This document shows, piece after piece, positions 45,311 through 58,029 of a stretch of 64,000 nt of DNA. Under the pieces are notes generated by a model, which saw nothing but the letters and a program-made list of their open reading frames with translations, was not told the origin of the DNA and ran no database searches. The stretch spans positions 10,600-74,599 of the forward strand of contig VTPC01003716.1 in NCBI GenBank assembly GCA_011009095.1, in the 5' to 3' direction. The position numbers were made by a program, and so were the translations under genes. Each line of letters begins with the position of its first letter. Positions within the stretch are counted from its first letter, which is position 1. The stretch is from Ignelater luminosus. Lineage: Eukaryota > Arthropoda > Insecta > Coleoptera > Elateridae.

Positions 45311-47939
45311 AAGAGAAACCTATAATATCAAAGCTTTATTTGGCTAAGAGAATAGTGAAACTGAAAGCTCGAATGTTTCTAGTCTGTGTTTGAGGTCCAG
45401 TTGTATTGTAAGATATTCTCAAGCATTGATCTTTAATTTCTGATAAAACTCAAATAAAAACTGAAGCCAAATGGCTTCATTGTTATAACGTTAGTAGAAG
45501 AATCTTAAGTTTTGGTCGCAAGTTTTGAATTACCTGAGTCTTATCGACTTCTTGGGTTTAGTTTGTCGATGTATCCAACGATTTTCTGGAAAACACTGCT
45601 GTCCATCCTGGGAAATTGACAAGCTGCAAGAAGGTTGTTGTCTCGAGACGTTAGTTTCTGCAACCCAGGGTTTACCATTAAACAGCCAGCTAAATTATAA
45701 GGATGAGTAAACAAAAGTAAGACTGAATCAGAACCCCGTTGGCATGGACAGAGTTGGAATGGACAATTGACAAGAGAGACTAATAACGAAGGAATTTGAT
45801 ATTTTAATGCAAACAACTTTTCGTATGAAAACACCAACATAACGTTTCAAGAATGCACCATTAACTCAGACAGCACAGCCGTAGTGGTGGGTCTATTGGT
45901 GGTGAAGTATTCGATCAAGCTCCAGGCTGAGGTATAGCAACTGCAGAAAAAGCTGACAAAGCGACAGAAGCGGTATGATTAAGATTCAGATAATTAAAAC
46001 GCAGAAAAAAAATGTAACGGGAAAAAGTCTAAAAAGAAGCATAATACCCGTCACGGATGTCGGAAGATGTTTAAGCCCACAGCTCAAGTCGAAATCGGGG
46101 TGGTCATAGCTAAACTTACCTTAACAAAAAGAAAAAGAAAGCTTACACAATCAAAAACTTTGGACAAGTTCAAAAGATGTTTCAAATTAAGGGCGCCAGA
46201 AGCTGAAGGTCATAGGGAACCCACGGCCAGCCTACGCAGCTTCTCGTGAACAAACACCCTGTATATGGGTCCCTAATTGCGGCTGAAGCAGGGGCCGCCG
46301 GCTTTCTTCATTACGGCAAGAACTTATGCGACAAACAAATCCGTAACAACAGCTTTTTAAGGGAACCGTCGGAACGATGAACACAAAAGAATACTGGGGT
46401 CTTGAGAGTTCGAATACAGACATACGGAAAAACATAACAAAAACTAGATACACTCATTTCATGGGCACACAGATCACTTTACGCAATCCTTCAAATAGAA
46501 GACAGGGTACGGTGAATTATCTTCACCTTCCTTACCATAATTTGGATTTAATCCCTTAGCCTGAAAATTCTAGACTAGATCAGCGAAAATCAGCGGTTTA
46601 TTCAACCCTATTAGAGCCCATCTCTTAGAGTCCACCAAAAATGCACTACGGCAACCACAAAAAAGGTGAATTCGGAGCCGATAAATGTTGTGAGAAAACA
46701 TCTGACCCAAAACCTCACAAAGGTAACCACATAGCACGCATAACGCGCTGTCCCTAGAAGGGAACAGCTGGTCTCGTTAAGAGACTAAGTTCGACTCTGA
46801 CTAGAAATTCTAAATCATTTTACACAGATGATGCATTAAAAATGGAAAATTACCAAACAGGATTGTTTCAATTTAATACGACCTTTTATAAAGACATATC
46901 TCAGCATTCCTTCTGACAACGAGACCTAAATGTAAATAAATTATTCCCCGAATCGGCGGCGGCAAAAAAATACACCCGAAACATATAAACAATTTTGAAC
47001 TAGAGTGAAGCACGTTTTACTAATAAAGCAACGCAGATTAAACTTCATAAATGAATCTTTAAAGAAAAAATGATCTCATTAACTACAAAGAAACATAAAA
47101 CAATTTATTGAATATATTTTATGATGAAATAAAATAATTTAATGCTTAAAATGCACACAAAGATCCATTGAGTTCACAAAGAAGGGTAGATCTGCACATA
47201 ATCTCCATTGACGTTTAAAATAACGTTACAAAAACAGGAGCTTCAAAAGGGAAACTATTCAACTCTTCACTGAACTGCTGCCTGGTGCGCATTAGAAAGC
47301 TGGACGAGAAAGAGGGAAACTGCGACTTTAAAGAAGAAGACAGATTGAAGCACGTGCTATTTGAATACCTGTTAAAGGAGCAAGAGAATGCAGATGGTAC
47401 AAAAGGACGTATGTCAGCTAACGAAACGATTTTTACTACAAGATTTAACCTCTTTTTTGATATAACTAAACAGGAGATATACCATGTATATATAATTGGT
47501 ACCGCCATCTTGATCTATAGCCAGCAGATGTCTTTGCTGCATTTAATGCAGATGTGAAAGAATTTGGTCTTTGAGGCCGAACTGGCTCTTATGTAGAGAA
47601 ATTTACCAACTTTCAAGCAGAAAGACCAAAACAATCTAATTTTAACTTTTGAGCTTGTTCTGTTTGGTCCTTCTTGTTCTTCTTCGATTGATATTAATCA
47701 TATGCAAGTAGCTTTAAACTGCGTTAGTTAATGGCTGACAATAAATGCAAAATTATTGTTCTCGTGGAACCTTCCACAACAGTTTTGTTTGATATTCAGG
47801 ATACTGGTCTGTTTGGCTAATTTTATCTCGGTTGCTCACCCGTAAAGTTGTTTTCAGATTAAGATTTGTAAAGAAACCTACTAATTTTTTTTCTTCAATC
47901 AAAATTGATCAAAAGTGCAAATTCTTTTTGAACTACATA
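45311..47939. other. Unassigned region with G+C-richer patches
   Basis: 45.5-46.8 kb is less A/T-rich than its surroundings. It has short frames on both strands (for example 45,541-45,840 minus and 46,067-46,249 plus, the latter rich in Lys/Thr) and no recognisable family. 47,215-47,557 is open on both strands, also unrecognised. Old mobile-element sequence is the likeliest source. Confidence 0.3.
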
Positions 47940-48100
47940 TACTTGATATTTTCAATATCTGGTCACATAAACGGAGATCCTGTTTAGATTTCTCAAAAGG
48001 CATTCATCTCGTCCTTTGACTGCTCTGCTGGTGATGTGTCTAGACTGAACCTTCTTTGTAGATTACTCGATATAAATGCAAAGCAGAGAGTCGGCCAGGA
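47940..48100. repeat. Third member of the 39.9-42.2 kb repeat family
   Basis: CTTTGTAGATTACTCGAT (48,053) matches CTTTGTAGGTTACTCGAT (41,139), and CACATAAACGGAGATCCTGT (47,965) matches TACATAAATGGGAACCCTGT near 40,693. The anchors are in an order consistent with a copy in the same orientation, but only fragments align. Confidence 0.4.
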
Positions 48101-51100
48101 AATAAAGAGTGTTGCATGATTCTCAGTAAAAAAATCTTCTTAGGACAAATGCTTTGCAAAGATGCTAATTGCTTGTCTATCTAGAGAAATATTGTTTAGT
48201 TCGCATATCTTCTCTGAGGAATAGAAGTAGGGCATCATTCGATAACCTCGCCTGTTCTTTACACAAAGTTGCTCTTCAGACTAGAACTAGCTAGATCCAA
48301 AGACTGGTAAATAATATTTAGTCCAGAAAGAGTTCAATAAAAGCTTGGTAGCTACGAAATAAAGTTGTTTGAGGAGATGATTGTTAAATAGATTGTGGTT
48401 CGATCTAGTCACAACTATCTTATGTTGCTATCATTTCTTAAATTTTCTAGCTCGACAGCAGCAGTGTGTTGGGAATGTTATTAGCTGAAAGAAAGCAAGA
48501 CAAATATGCAAGTATCTCAATCTTACACATCAACCTGTAAATAGTTACAAATACAACATACATGTCGGATGATGAGAAACTTGTTTAGCAACAGTGAATT
48601 TCGTGTAGCAGGGCGTTTGGATATATTACTGTCATTTTCTCTCTGAGTACATAAATTTACTTGGGTACTCTTTACAATTTTTGGTTAGGTTTATTATGAG
48701 ATATTCAAAAAACATAAAAAAGAAGGAATCAAACTAGAAGAGAAATCAAATCAAAGCTCAGTCAATAAATAATCTACCTATGCACCTTCTTTATATAATA
48801 ACTGTTAACACCAAATACAACCACATAATAAATAACAAAAACATATGCGACCTATAAAATGTAATCTCGATCAAGTGTGTATGTATACATATTTACTATA
48901 TGTAACATGTGCTCTACTGTATTTACAGCCACGCAGTGACTGTATGTATTTTGCAAGGGAAATACTATCAGATAAGAAATGTCACTTAAATGACATTAAT
49001 ACAGCAAAGTTCTCATTTTCTTCTCTTCTCCTCTTATAATACCAAATGCGTTTTATACATCCGACTTCTGTATAGCTTCTCGTTTTATCTTACATTAGAT
49101 ACAAATGTCAATGTAAAAGCTGTTTTCGTTATGGATTACGTTATTGGAAGGTAAGTAAATCTAAATCGACGTTTTCAAAAACAGTTAAGTAGCATATGAG
49201 AGTTAAGTTATCTTAAAAGTGAACAACAGTAGCGGTTTCAGATTCTGTTACCTATTTCCGTGTTACATTGTTCAAATGCTCTTTGTAGTTCAATTTAATT
49301 AAACCTACTGATATGCAATTACAATTTAACCATATTCTATATACCTTAACGGTAAGAATTTATGTAATCGATTCCATTTTCTGCGTTTCGGATCGAAGAA
49401 ATAGGTTATATTTAAAAGGTGACGTTTTTCTCGAGATGTAGTATATGAAAGAAACTTAATTTAAATAAAAAGCGCTACGGTTGAATAAATTATCAACTAT
49501 AATCAATAAACAGATTTTTGAACTGGAAATTAATTTTAGTAGAACAGATTCCTTTAGAACGGTTTTAAAATGTAAATTAAGGTTATAGTTGACAAAACTA
49601 ATTTATTGTTATAAGAAGCAAATAAGGTCTGTCTTAATTTTCTTTTTGTATATGAATCGGAATATTTTAAAAAATATTCGTCGGGAAAAATCTGATAACG
49701 CTAGAACTAATTCGAATTATTCGTTGGTATCAACTTGACCATATAATTAATTTAGCAATGTTGAAGCCAATTAATAACTTTGGTGTTATCAGTTTTGATA
49801 TCTGTTCTTGTGGCAGTTTCTATAATGAATTATAATAGGAAGAGACGATGCAAAAACTGATATTATACGAGTTTAAGTTAATTTCTGCAACTGTTTGGGA
49901 TTTTTAAGCATTCAAAGTATCCAGATAAACGTCTTGTATAATATGATGGTATCATATCTCTTGTTATAATCAAAAGTTGAATTCTCCATACATTCCAAAA
50001 GGATATTTCTTATTCAAACTACAGATTCTTTTTGGACAAGGAAATGGCTTCTGGGAGTTGCAAAACAGATTACATTGAGACTTATCTAATCTTATGTTAT
50101 ATTTATCATCACCCACCCAAAGAGAACAAGCGGATGAATGAAACAGTTTTTTTTGCATTCTCACTGAAAGATTCTCATTGCCTACTTACTTTGGCATCAA
50201 TGTTTAGAATCAATTATTGTTTGAAGAAAAAAACGTAGAATATTTGTGTAAAATAAAAAACACAAAGTATTAAAAGAATCTCAGTAATTACTTTTGAATA
50301 TGATATAAGAAGAGCAAGGGTCTACCATAAATACAATAAAATGATTTTAAAGAAAATCTAGCTTTTGTTTATACAATAACTTGAATTTTTAAATTCTCTC
50401 TATTAAATTGAGAGTAATAATGCTCTTGTTATTAATTCACCTCGTAAAAGAATCAATTCAGTAAATTATCAACGAGAAATCTCGGTTTCTTTGTTTTCGC
50501 TACGCGCACAAAGCTTGTTTAATAATTTCCCAACTGATCAATACTTGGCTCGAAAAACTTGAAATTAATAGCAGAAACAAAAGAAACTAGGCAAAATGCG
50601 CACAAACCCAAAATCAACACTTACTGCTTCAGGTAGGTAATAGATGTCTCAAAGCAGTCTGGAAAGACGTGTTGTAATTAATAACAATAAATCTAGACAG
50701 ACAAAGAAAACCTCTAGCACAGATTTTGATAACAATAAAACGAACCTTGATTCGCTTAACTTTTTTGGACAGGCGTTTCTTGTGTCAAAAAATTCCTCGC
50801 CAGATTTTGTAATACTCATACCAAAAGTTGCAAAAAACGATTTACAACAAAGTCCCACACGAAGTACGTCTCTTGTAATAGATCGATAATGCCAAAGATA
50901 GCGGTATGCGATAATTTCATTTATCAAGGTCACTCTAACAGTATTCTTGCAACTAATGGTAAGCCACCGATACGTGTCCACACACCTATGATTCTCCGCT
51001 CATTCTAATTACCATTCCACTGACTGAAGGAAAAAAGAATCCTTAAATGGTCGAAACAACCTTTCTTACGCAGGTTCAGTATTAACAAACGTATATGGAA

Positions 51101-52734
51101 GGTCTGACCTGTCACAAGATTTACTTACGTTCCGAAATTCCAATGTGTAAAAGCTGCCCCTAGCAGTTATCATTAGCATTATGGGAATAACTAATATTAA
51201 AGGTACCAATAAATGATAATTCTAAAAGATTTTCCTTTAGTAAGGACTAGCAATAAAGAATAAAGGCTATAATCAGTATAATCATGATAGGCATGTGGCT
51301 TTCCTATAAACCTATAGCGTTTTTACAAGCATTTGGTTATTGCATAGTGGTTGACAAGTCAAGGGTTTTTATTTACTGATGAATTAACTACTGTCCTTGC
51401 TTGAGCCAAGTACGTCCTACACTGCAAACTTTCACAGTGCTACAACTAAGTTCTACTTCCATTTTTCATTTCTTAATGGTACAAAGGTGTGTTGGGAACA
51501 ATTAGTGCGGTTATTGCTTCTCTTATAGATATATGCGCGCTGTGGTAAGCCAATCGATAGATTGGCTAGCTAGAAAACGGCTGCTCTACCATTATTCTCT
51601 ACCACCATCGGAAACAAGAGTAGAAACGCAGCGCAATACAGCGTGGCCAAATTTCTTCTTTACATATCCCACCTGATCATTAATTTAACGAAAAGTACTT
51701 TAAATTTTTGCTACCGAAGAACATGTATACTATAAATACAGACTTCTTGACTAGATTCTTCTTCGACTTTGTTTCATCGGTACTGCCATAGCCAACAACC
51801 ACCTTCTTTGGTCGCTATTTCAACCCTTCTGAACTTTCTGCCTTTTGACTTTAAACTCGAAACTATCTGGAATTAGAAAATTCTAGAACTCATATTTCTA
51901 AGAATCTCCCTTTTCAACTTCACCAAAAATTGATACCACCACTTCAAAACAAACTATTCAGGAGGCCATCCGTCCTAGTGAACATTTTGCGTTATTTAGA
52001 TCATTCATGAGAAAAAGCACATTTACAAATTATTCCGCTGGTGAATATGCAGTGAAACCATCTCAACACACTAGTTTGCTTGCGTATGACTACGTACAGA
52101 AAAGCATGTTGGATGGTGGCGTGTTCTACTCTGGATTATGTACACGGTGCAATCTCAGATCTTTACTAAATTTCTTCGACAAAGTACATTAAGTTCTAAG
52201 AAAACCTCAATTTGATGATATTACTGTATCCGCTCTAATAAAGACATATTACTTTGCATTGCCGTTTTCGTCGCCGTCAAAGTCATCTCTATCGACAAGA
52301 ACGCAGCTCTGGACGAAGGCACTCCAAGCCATTCTGCTTCTAACTAGCATCTTTCTCAATAACTACCTTAGATACGATTATTTTGCATTTGCTTGATGAT
52401 CGTGAAGCCCCAAATCTTGTTGCTCCGGAGCCATTCCCAACGTCCTAGGCAAAGAATACCAAGAATTACTTTCCTAAATACTGAAAGAATTTCCTGAATT
52501 GTTCCGTTGGTCAATTCAATTTGTTTTCTAAGCGGGTCACTGAATCCTCCATGCTCCCAACCATAGTCAATTTCCTTGATATACTAAAGCACGCTTTTGG
52601 AAGAGTCTGATACATTTTTGACGGTTTTGTAAGAACCATTAAACGGTTCCCTTTGCATATCTGGGTGATTCATCATCCCCCGAAATCGCCTCCCTCAGTG
52701 TTTCGCGCCCGACACTTACTTGCCTATCGTGGAT
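48101..52734. other. AT-rich region without supported genes
   Basis: The largest frames are 50,644-50,889 (plus, 81 codons) and 50,649-50,981 (minus, 110 codons), which overlap each other. Neither has a motif I know, so I do not call them. The sequence at 51,960-52,730, just before the hAT remnant, has broken frames and may be further decayed transposon. Confidence 0.35.
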
Positions 52735-53650
52735 AGGGTTAATCGCTCGCTCACCTTTTTGGTATTATGTGACGAGACTACCGATAATTTGCGAACTGAG
52801 CAAATGTCACTGCTATATCGATCCGGACGAAATCTGTTTAAGGGAAGATTTTATAGAATTTGTCCCAGTTCAAGATTTTACCGGCGAAGGCATTGCTTCA
52901 ACTATTATGAGCCGTTTAGAAGCAATTGGCATAAACTTAAATACTCTAATCGGGCGAGGTTATGACCGAGCTTCAGCTATGAACGGAAGTTTTAACGGTG
53001 CTCAAGCAGTACTTACAAGACAATTTCCCTTAGCTCTTTATGTGCACTGCAGCGCTCATTTACTGAATTTAGCCATTGCAGACACGTGCAAAGTTCGTGT
53101 TTTGTCCAACTGTTTGGGTACCATACATTCAGTAGTGACGTTTTGTTGTACCTCAGCATTACGCACCAACGTGCTAAAAGAAACTATTGAAAGAAATATG
53201 TCAGAGAGTAGACACAAAAATCTTACTGCTATGTGTGAAACACGCTGGGTTTAAAAACATGCCAGTCTGATCAGGTTTGATGAGCTGTTGATCCCTATTG
53301 CTAAGACTCTTGAAAAGTTAAAAGAGACATTCCAAAAAGCCAATCAACTGATTTCAGCCATACAAAGTGATGATTTTTTGATTACATTAAAAATAGCGTT
53401 GAAGATTTTCATGATAACAGTTAATCTCTGCAAATTCCTGCAAGGAGTCGACTGTGATTTGCCGATTGCTTGTGAGCATGTAGATGATAAGTACAATATC
53501 TCAGATTTGTCAAAACGCTGACGATCATTACTCGGATTTGTTCAAACATGCTTTCGACGCAGCGAAACAATTAAAGTATCAAGCATCTGATCATCATCAA
53601 CTTAGAACATGCTCCAAACGTCTCCAGATTCCCCGTTTCGCAAACCAAGA
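52735..53650 (+). pseudogene. hAT-family transposase remnant (DUF4371-type)
   Basis: Readable pieces in order: FLVLCDETTDNLRTEQMSL (the first catalytic Asp region, DETTD); after a frameshift near 52,812, DEICLREDFIEFVPVQDFTG and GRGYDRASAMNGSFNGAQAV (the second catalytic block, GYDGA-like); VHCSAHLLNLAI (the CxxH block typical of hAT); CETRWV; then FDELLIPIAKTLEKLK. A TAA at 53,252-53,254 replaces the residue after TRWV (usually Glu), and another frameshift follows near 53,519, after which HYSDLFKHAFDAAKQL and RTCSKR are readable. The C-terminal dimerisation domain is not visible, and no terminal repeats were identified. The protein belongs to the group of hAT transposases with a DUF4371 domain, related to vertebrate ZMYM- and THAP0-like proteins. 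At least three lesions; inactive. Confidence 0.85.
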
Positions 53651-56499
53651 GAAAGTTTAAACTCGCTACCGAAGGTGTTTTTGCCATTTTCAACAACCTG
53701 CAACCGGCAGTTGAGGACATTTTAGAGAACACTATCCTTCAGGTAATCACTTCTATCACCATGCTTCTCTGCATACATTTGCAGTCTGTTCCATGCTAAG
53801 CATGGACATTGCCTCTTGTTTCTTTGTAGTAGATTCCACGCAAAGAGAGGATTGAAGAGAGAATTTCTTACTGCCAGGTCAGTTAATTTGATAATGGTGA
53901 TGATAATAATCAAGGTGACCCTGTTCCAACGAACCAATGGAGCCCGTCTACAGCTGTGCCTTTGCTGACTTTCCAGGATGACGCTGATGAGTCTTACTTG
54001 CGGTGATGCCTGTAGCCATCTTTGCTTGGATTGCCTTGGATTGACGATTATTACAGTTTGCTACTCAGAAGATATTAAAAAAAAGTTTGTAGTAAATTCA
54101 ATCTGGATTTGATGAATTTTAATTCAGAAACATTTGCAGTTTAACACTTTTTTTTCTTTGAGTTTAACGTTTCTAAAAAGCTAAGAAGTAGTAGCTAACA
54201 AATTTATAATTTGGGACGGTGCTGATATTTGAGAGCTCAACCCTGTTTATTGACACAGATCACTAAATAGACCTTTTTGTGGTCTGAGGGAAGACTACCC
54301 CTCACATCACAAAATCAAGATTCACTTAATTTATTATAATGTCTAACAAAAGTAAAACTAAAACGTGTAAGATCGACAACAAACTAAAAGGCAACAGTTA
54401 GAAAGCAGAACGTTCCGGACATTAACAAAGCAAATGTCAATTCTGCTGACTACCAAGTTTATCAATAAATTATACCAAATTTTTTCTTATTTCAACAAAA
54501 CGGCGTTGTCAAATATTAGTAGGTCGCAAAAAAATTGCCACTAATGATTTAACATTACGGCCTAATAAATTAACGAACGTCTAAGTTATACATATATATT
54601 TCAATGTCACTTTCGCATACTTCACCAAGAAGTAATTTTAAAATGTAGGTAGTATCAGATAGGTAAGAGAACGCGGAACTTGGAATAATTTTAAGAGCGC
54701 GTCCTTTCACATAGAGAAGTCGATTCTCACGCCAGCGATGTTAACAAAAAAAAGTAGAGAAGTTTGTTATTTTATTAGTTTTGTATTGCACACAGATAAG
54801 GGTGATTATTCCAAGTACATGAATATAGGTTGGCGTTGTTTCTTAATTATGTTTACTGCTAAAGCTATGCATATTTTAACTTAGTCCGTGTCTAAGCTAA
54901 TTGGAAATCTGTTCGAAATCGGTTAGATTACATAAATTAATTTACTCAGATATGCATACACAAACGTTAGTGCTGTTGTTTATGAACTATTAAATGGTGA
55001 ACTAGGACGCAAGTTACGCAAATTGCGTTGTAGATTCAACAAATCAAATGGATATTAAAAATACAAAGACGACGATAGGTGAAACTATGGCGCTTTAAAA
55101 TTCAATTACTGATTAAATGTTTTCTTTCCTTGTGTTACGAATTTAAAGATACAAGTTCAAACATAAAGAAGATTCAATAGTCTATTATATTAGTAAGATT
55201 CTCACGAATCTCACGAGTATCATGTTCTGATAAAGAAATTTGTTAAAACTATTAAATCACAAAATGTTACAACAAAATTTCGGTTATGGAACAATTTTTT
55301 ACTTCATTTTATTCTTTGTGTTCTAAAAAACAAATAACTGTAAAAGGTCAAAAACGTGGTTAAAATTTGTAACGCTGCGTATCGCATAATCTAAAACTGT
55401 ACTTTTTTATAAATAACAAATTTATATTTAATAAACCAATTTTTAAAATTGTTACATACAGCTTACAAAGGTAGAATCTATAGATTCGATTTAATTTTTA
55501 AAAGCGATGCTATTCCTATTATTATCATTATTATTGCTATTGCTTATTATTCAACAGATGCCAAATATGTTTTCAATAATAATAATTTTACATTTTTCTT
55601 TACTATTATTATTATTAACATTTAAATTCAAATCGAGTTTACAGAGTTTTTTTCTGGTAATATAAAGGAATTCTAATTTAATTGCAGCTGTTCATTCTCA
55701 ATAAAGCTACTAGATTGAGTGTTCAAAAATACAGTGTTATTGCCAGCCATTTAACGGTAGACTAAATTTGTTGAATAAAGCAGAAAAGCAAGAATTATTT
55801 CTCATCACCTTTATTTTCATTAACATTATTAAAACGGTCATTAAAATTCAAGTTTACTATTATATACCTGATTAAATAATTTAAATTCTCATTGTTACCA
55901 CAGTTGTTATAGTAATCAAGTACATTAATGCCTATTTAAAGTTAAACAGAGGAAAAAGATCGGGGCTACCTAAATTCCTGAGCTAGATTCTTCCTCTTTT
56001 ATTAATAATTCTCAGTAATTAGTCTTTTTCAAAATTCTACAACTTACAGATTGAGTGCCAGAAAGAATTAACCTAAATTACGAAAGAAGTTTGTAAGTAC
56101 CATACATAAAAGTAGCTACGCCATGGAGCTCAATCCTTACTATTTTTGTCAATAGTCTAGGTTTAGCACGAAGTTCTTCTCCTTAAACTTATCAATGCAG
56201 ATGTTTTCACTTTCCGTTGTACGCCAAATTTAGTTATACAGTCAGTGTCAGAAAAACCATCTGAAGAGTTGTTGAAATTCCATAGAAATAATTCCTTCAT
56301 CAATTCTACTCCTGATGTACCACGCCATCGGCTATAGGTTTCTCTCCTGGAAATTATTCCGGTTGGAGCGACGAAGGAGAGTTAAGCTTACTTTGGTCAA
56401 AACCTAAACTATTCTTTCATCGACGTATTTAGAAACTTTACAACAACTCCAACCCTTTCTCCCGAATATTACCTTCTCATTTCGCATAAATTAGGAGGA
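53651..56499. other. Unassigned, mostly AT-rich
   Basis: 53,740-54,050 is somewhat G+C-richer and may be the decayed end of the hAT element or a neighbour. Beyond that there is only A/T-rich DNA with (ATT)n-type runs near 55,518-55,620. Confidence 0.35.
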
Positions 56500-57960
56500 A
56501 GAGTTATAGTACTGTATGAACATAGTCCAGGCTGCCTTCTCTACATTTTGCTCCTGCGCTTCCGGAGTAATAACAGGGCCATCTACAAGAGGACCACCGT
56601 CATTTAGTAAAATTTTACGACTGGGCAGGAATGCCTTCGATAGATGCCCGCCTCAAACTACACCTCTAGGGAACAACGAAGGAAACCTCAACCTAAACGA
56701 AACTTTCTCCAACAATTATTCTGCAGGACACTGAAAATATCTCTCCCGACCTCGAGGATGCTTTCGGTCTCTATCTTTACAGTTTATAGCTATAATGCTA
56801 CCGTTATAAGTCCCCCATGGGGCTTCTTCAGCCGTGTGGTGTTGAAACATTGGAGTGGCGTAGAATGATGTTCTTTGTTTATTGGTGCAGAAACGGCCGT
56901 TGTTGGTTGAAAGTTGTGGTTGTTCTTCAGCACTCTTTTCCTAGTGGTATTGTAGTATCGGAGCGGGGCGCCGATTGCAGTGTGTGGTATGTTGCATGAT
57001 GTTGAATGGCGAAAGCGTCGGATGGAGCGAAAGATGGTAAATTGGGCGGTGATTTCGTACCTGAAGCCCGATGTTGGTGAGCGAAACTTGGTAGGCGTGG
57101 TTACGATGAAGGGCTGTTAGCGTCGGTTTTAATGGTTTTTGTAGGCCCAGAAGGGCGTGTGGTGCTGTCGGAGGGTGCGGATGTAGCATGGCGCATCGGT
57201 GGATAATGTTGGAAGGCGTGGTGTTGGAGAGACACGGCCGATGTGGCGTCTAGGGGAAGAATTGTGCAGAGAGGTCATTGACCCCATACTAGTTGAATTT
57301 AATGTTGTTGGTAGTTGTTGGAAAACGGTGCCCCCAGCCGTGATGGTGAATTGCCGAAGGGGCGATGGATATGATTAGATATCCATCGGCTGTCGCGGTG
57401 ATGGTATCTGGTGGTCGACGATAAGAAGTCGGTGTTGAAAGTGAACTGGCACTCGGGGATTGATGGTAACGGTTGCACGCGAATGGTACTTAACTCGCGG
57501 ACTGGTGGATTTCGACATACAAACGGTTTCCAGAGCCACACCCCCACTCGTGCGGTGTAGGAGGTGAGCTCGGTAGCAGCCGCTAGGAATAAACGGAGGC
57601 AGTGGTAAAAGGGACTTCGGGGCCGTAAAACCTACTAACGCCGCGGCTCGGGAAGCGTTCGGAGTACAGACACCCAGGAGAGAACGGGAGATCATACACC
57701 CGCGCCAACAGTCGCGCCTCTCCCCTAGGCAGCGACGTACGCGGGTAGAAAAAGGACACCGGCTCGGGGAGTCTACGCCTCTCCCAAAACGCAGAGCGCT
57801 CCGCCTGGAATGTCGGCGCCGCTACAGGGCCTTCGCCCTCCAGAACGAAAGTTGCCAGTAGCAGCTGGGTGCGCCTGACGCGGGCCGATGTGTACACACC
57901 GGTAAGTGACTGTGGGAGGGATCACTGCCGACGTCTAAACCGAACGAGCACTACGTGGAA
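56500..57960. other. GC-rich island with strand bias
   Basis: From about 56,780 to 57,960 base composition shifts sharply to G+C, with G-rich plus strand (GGTGTTG, GTTGTTGG) in the first 700 bp and balanced GC after 57,500. Overlapping frames exist on the minus strand (57,299-57,547; 57,375-57,695; 57,583-57,897). The last reads LPRGEARLLARVYDLPFSPG, which is not a motif I can assign. The island ends about 70 bp before a LINE reverse-transcriptase remnant on the plus strand. It could be a separate element or part of a larger composite one. It has weak similarity to the block at 17.4-18.05 kb. Confidence 0.35.
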
Positions 57961-58029
57961 CTGACGCTTAACTCAACGACAGACTAGACAATAAGTGAAC
58001 ATCTTCCAACATTCTTAGAATACTACCGT

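Noticed and set aside
50644-50981. Overlapping plus (81 codons) and minus (110 codons) frames
   Set aside because: Antiparallel open frames without any recognised motif or exon-like boundaries.
52430-52730. Possible Gypsy-type Pol start (EFPELF, then a PPSVFRARHL-like stretch)
   Set aside because: The spacing between the two pieces is far too long and no RT, protease or LTR is visible nearby.
57299-57897. Three overlapping minus-strand frames of 82-106 codons in the GC-rich island
   Set aside because: Long frames are expected by chance in GC-rich DNA; no motif, splice site or family match was recognised.
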